Source: Propionibacteriaceae bacterium
GTDB taxonomy: Bacteria; Actinomycetota; Actinomycetes; Propionibacteriales; Propionibacteriaceae
Direction: 5' to 3'
DNA: 9,416 nucleotides
NCBI GenBank assembly: GCA_024636075.1
Contig: JAGXHS010000101.1
Location: 1 to 9,416 of the forward strand
The position numbers and the translations under genes are program-made. The notes under the pieces are model-generated. The model did not search any database, was not told the DNA's origin, and saw only the letters and a list, made by a program, of their open reading frames with translations. This document shows, in pieces, positions 8,340 to 9,416 of this stretch (position 1 is its first letter; every line of letters starts with the position of its first letter).

Positions 8340-9416
8340 CACGACACCCCTGCCTGTTCCTTGCCCAGCGCCGGGCAGCCCACGGCGAAGCTGCACCAGG
8401 TGCACCCCGGTCCGGCGACAGCGGGAAAGTGTTCGGCACGCATCAACTCGACTGCCACCTCCAGCTGTTCGTGCACCCACGCCTGGTCGTCGAGCGGCGG
8501 CTGTCGCAGCACCTTCGGCCAAGGTTTTGCGCCCACATTGCGCCGCAGGTACACCAGTTCGGCACCAGCCAGTTCGCGAGGTCCCGCACTGGGCCGGTCG
8601 AGCAGGTGGTCGAACGCCCCCTGCTGGGCCGCCAACTGGTAAATGCCCATCTGGATCGACGAGTCCACCTCACGCTGGGTGACCACTCGCCGTGTGGTCT
8701 TGAAGTCAACGATCAGCAGTCGCCCGGCACTGTCCAGTTCCAGTCGATCGACAGTGCCACGCAGCACGACCTCCCGCTGCCGCAACCGGATCGGCACTGT
8801 GAAGTCGACCTCCGCCGCGACCAGCTGGTGTGCCCTCGACCGCTGCCACTGCCAGAATCGCTCCAGGGATGCCTCGGCCTCCAACCGCTCCGAACTCGAC
8901 AGCCAGCGTGCTTCGAAGGGCACCCGTTCCCACACTTCATCGAGGGCGCTGCGCAAGTCATCCAGATCAGTACCCTGGGCGCTGGCATGACAGATCAGAG
9001 CGTGGATCATTGATCCCAGTGCTGCTGCCGGGGATCGAAGGGAATCGGCTCGCAGTCGCCGTGAGCAGAACCATTGCCGTGGGCAGTTCACCAGCGATTC
9101 CACCGACGATCCGCTCAGCGTGATCGGATTGGCGTCGGGGAACATCGTCGTTCCTGCGTGGGTGTAGTCCTCACCGGCCCACCACGTGGTTGGATCAGCG
9201 GCTGGCACCATCGGGTGGCCCTGACCGTCGCGGGCGCTCGCCAGCCGGGCCAGCCGCGAGGCTGCCTGCTGACGCAGCTCCTGATCTGCGGTCACGTCCC
9301 CTGCCACCCGGCGCAGCTCGGCCACCACGCCAGTCAAGGTCGAAGCACCACCGGCCGGGCGTCGGCCCGATTCGATCGGCAGGTCCAGATCGGTGAGGAA
9401 CCGCGACGGCTGCTCC
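8339..9416 (-). CDS. adnA: AdnA, C-terminal nuclease region (cut by right edge)
   Basis: Partner subunit of AdnB. The frame stays open from the right edge, so only about 358 C-terminal residues are visible (AdnA is about 1050 in mycobacteria) and the helicase motor is outside. Counting from the edge: residues 1-100 are the end of the motor and a linker (PSRFLTDL at 3-10). LSGSSVESLVNCPRQWF with C111 begins the RecB-type nuclease. Then come H138 (GSMIHAL), E202 (EVDF), D223 (GTVDRL), D237 and K239 (VDFKT), Q255 and Y259 (QMGIYQL), so the catalytic set is intact. C338, C341 and C347 (CTWCSFAVGC), with C111, fit the C-xn-CxxCx5C iron-sulfur pattern of AddB/AdnA-type nucleases. It ends with TGATG, overlapping adnB by one base. 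The TTG at 9337 is in-frame and internal, not a start. A generic RecB-family exonuclease would look similar; the AdnB neighbour settles the name. Confidence 0.9.
   Translation of the reverse strand, partial: EQPSRFLTDLDLPIESGRRPAGGASTLTGVVAELRRVAGDVTADQELRQQAASRLARLASARDGQGHPMVPAADPTTWWAGEDYTHAGTTMFPDANPITLSGSSVESLVNCPRQWFCSRRLRADSLRSPAAALGSMIHALICHASAQGTDLDDLRSALDEVWERVPFEARWLSSSERLEAEASLERFWQWQRSRAHQLVAAEVDFTVPIRLRQREVVLRGTVDRLELDSAGRLLIVDFKTTRRVVTQREVDSSIQMGIYQLAAQQGAFDHLLDRPSAGPRELAGAELVYLRRNVGAKPWPKVLRQPPLDDQAWVHEQLEVAVELMRAEHFPAVAGPGCTWCSFAVGCPALGKEQAGVS
8347..8351 (-). promoter_or_regulatory. Ribosome binding site for adnB inside the adnA end
   Basis: AGGGG on the minus strand sits 7 bases before the ATG at 8339, within the last codons of adnA. 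With the TGATG stop-start overlap it points to translational coupling, which suits a 1:1 AdnA-AdnB heterodimer, and it decides the adnB start against the longer open frame. Confidence 0.55.

Noticed and set aside
8340..8522. N-terminal extension of adnB to 8522
   Set aside because: It would overlap the conserved iron-sulfur end of adnA by over 180 bases and reads as Arg/Gly/Ala-rich shadow sequence. ATG 8339 has a TGATG overlap and a ribosome site.
9335..9337. TTG at 9337 as the start of a separate 332-residue exonuclease gene
   Set aside because: The frame continues open to the window edge and the upstream residues (PSRFL region) fit the end of the AdnA motor, so this is an internal codon of a truncated gene.

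Overview
The window is GC-rich and almost entirely coding, and it looks like a piece of an actinobacterial (Actinomycetota) chromosome. The main evidence is an adjacent AdnA/AdnB pair, a helicase-nuclease described from mycobacteria and typical of actinobacteria, together with a RecBCD system. The genus cannot be told from the sequence.

Layout. On the + strand, bases 1-2391 are the 3' two-thirds or so of recB, cut by the left edge. It is followed, with a 4-base ATGA overlap, by a complete recD (2388-4187). Only 15 bases separate the recD stop from the stop of a convergent minus-strand gene cluster. Read in its own direction from the right edge, that cluster is adnA (3' third, 9416-8339, cut by the right edge), adnB (8339-5073, complete, overlapping adnA by one base as TGATG) and nudC (5063-4203, complete, starting 9 bases after adnB). 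I see no RNA gene, mobile element, CRISPR array or long repeat, and no non-coding stretch longer than 15 bases.

How the genes fit together. RecB (3'-5' SF1A helicase plus nuclease) and RecD (5'-3' SF1B helicase) are two of the three RecBCD subunits; recC probably lies just left of the window. AdnA and AdnB form the second, separate ATP-dependent DNA-end-processing motor-nuclease. All three nuclease domains visible here (RecB, AdnA, AdnB) keep their PD-(D/E)XK catalytic residues, and the complete motors (RecD, AdnB) keep their helicase motifs, so both machines look functional. NudC is a zinc-ribbon Nudix hydrolase that cleaves NAD(H) and, in studied homologues, can remove NAD caps from RNA. 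Its place directly behind adnB echoes the mycobacterial adnA-adnB-(TrkA-like gene)-nudC-uvrD2 neighbourhood, but without the transporter gene.

The families are known. What deserves a second look is the arrangement: two double-strand-break resection machines, usually encoded apart, packed tail-to-tail with nudC between them, and adnB and nudC in the same reading frame separated by a single TAG. I did not find convincing evidence of a wholly new system.
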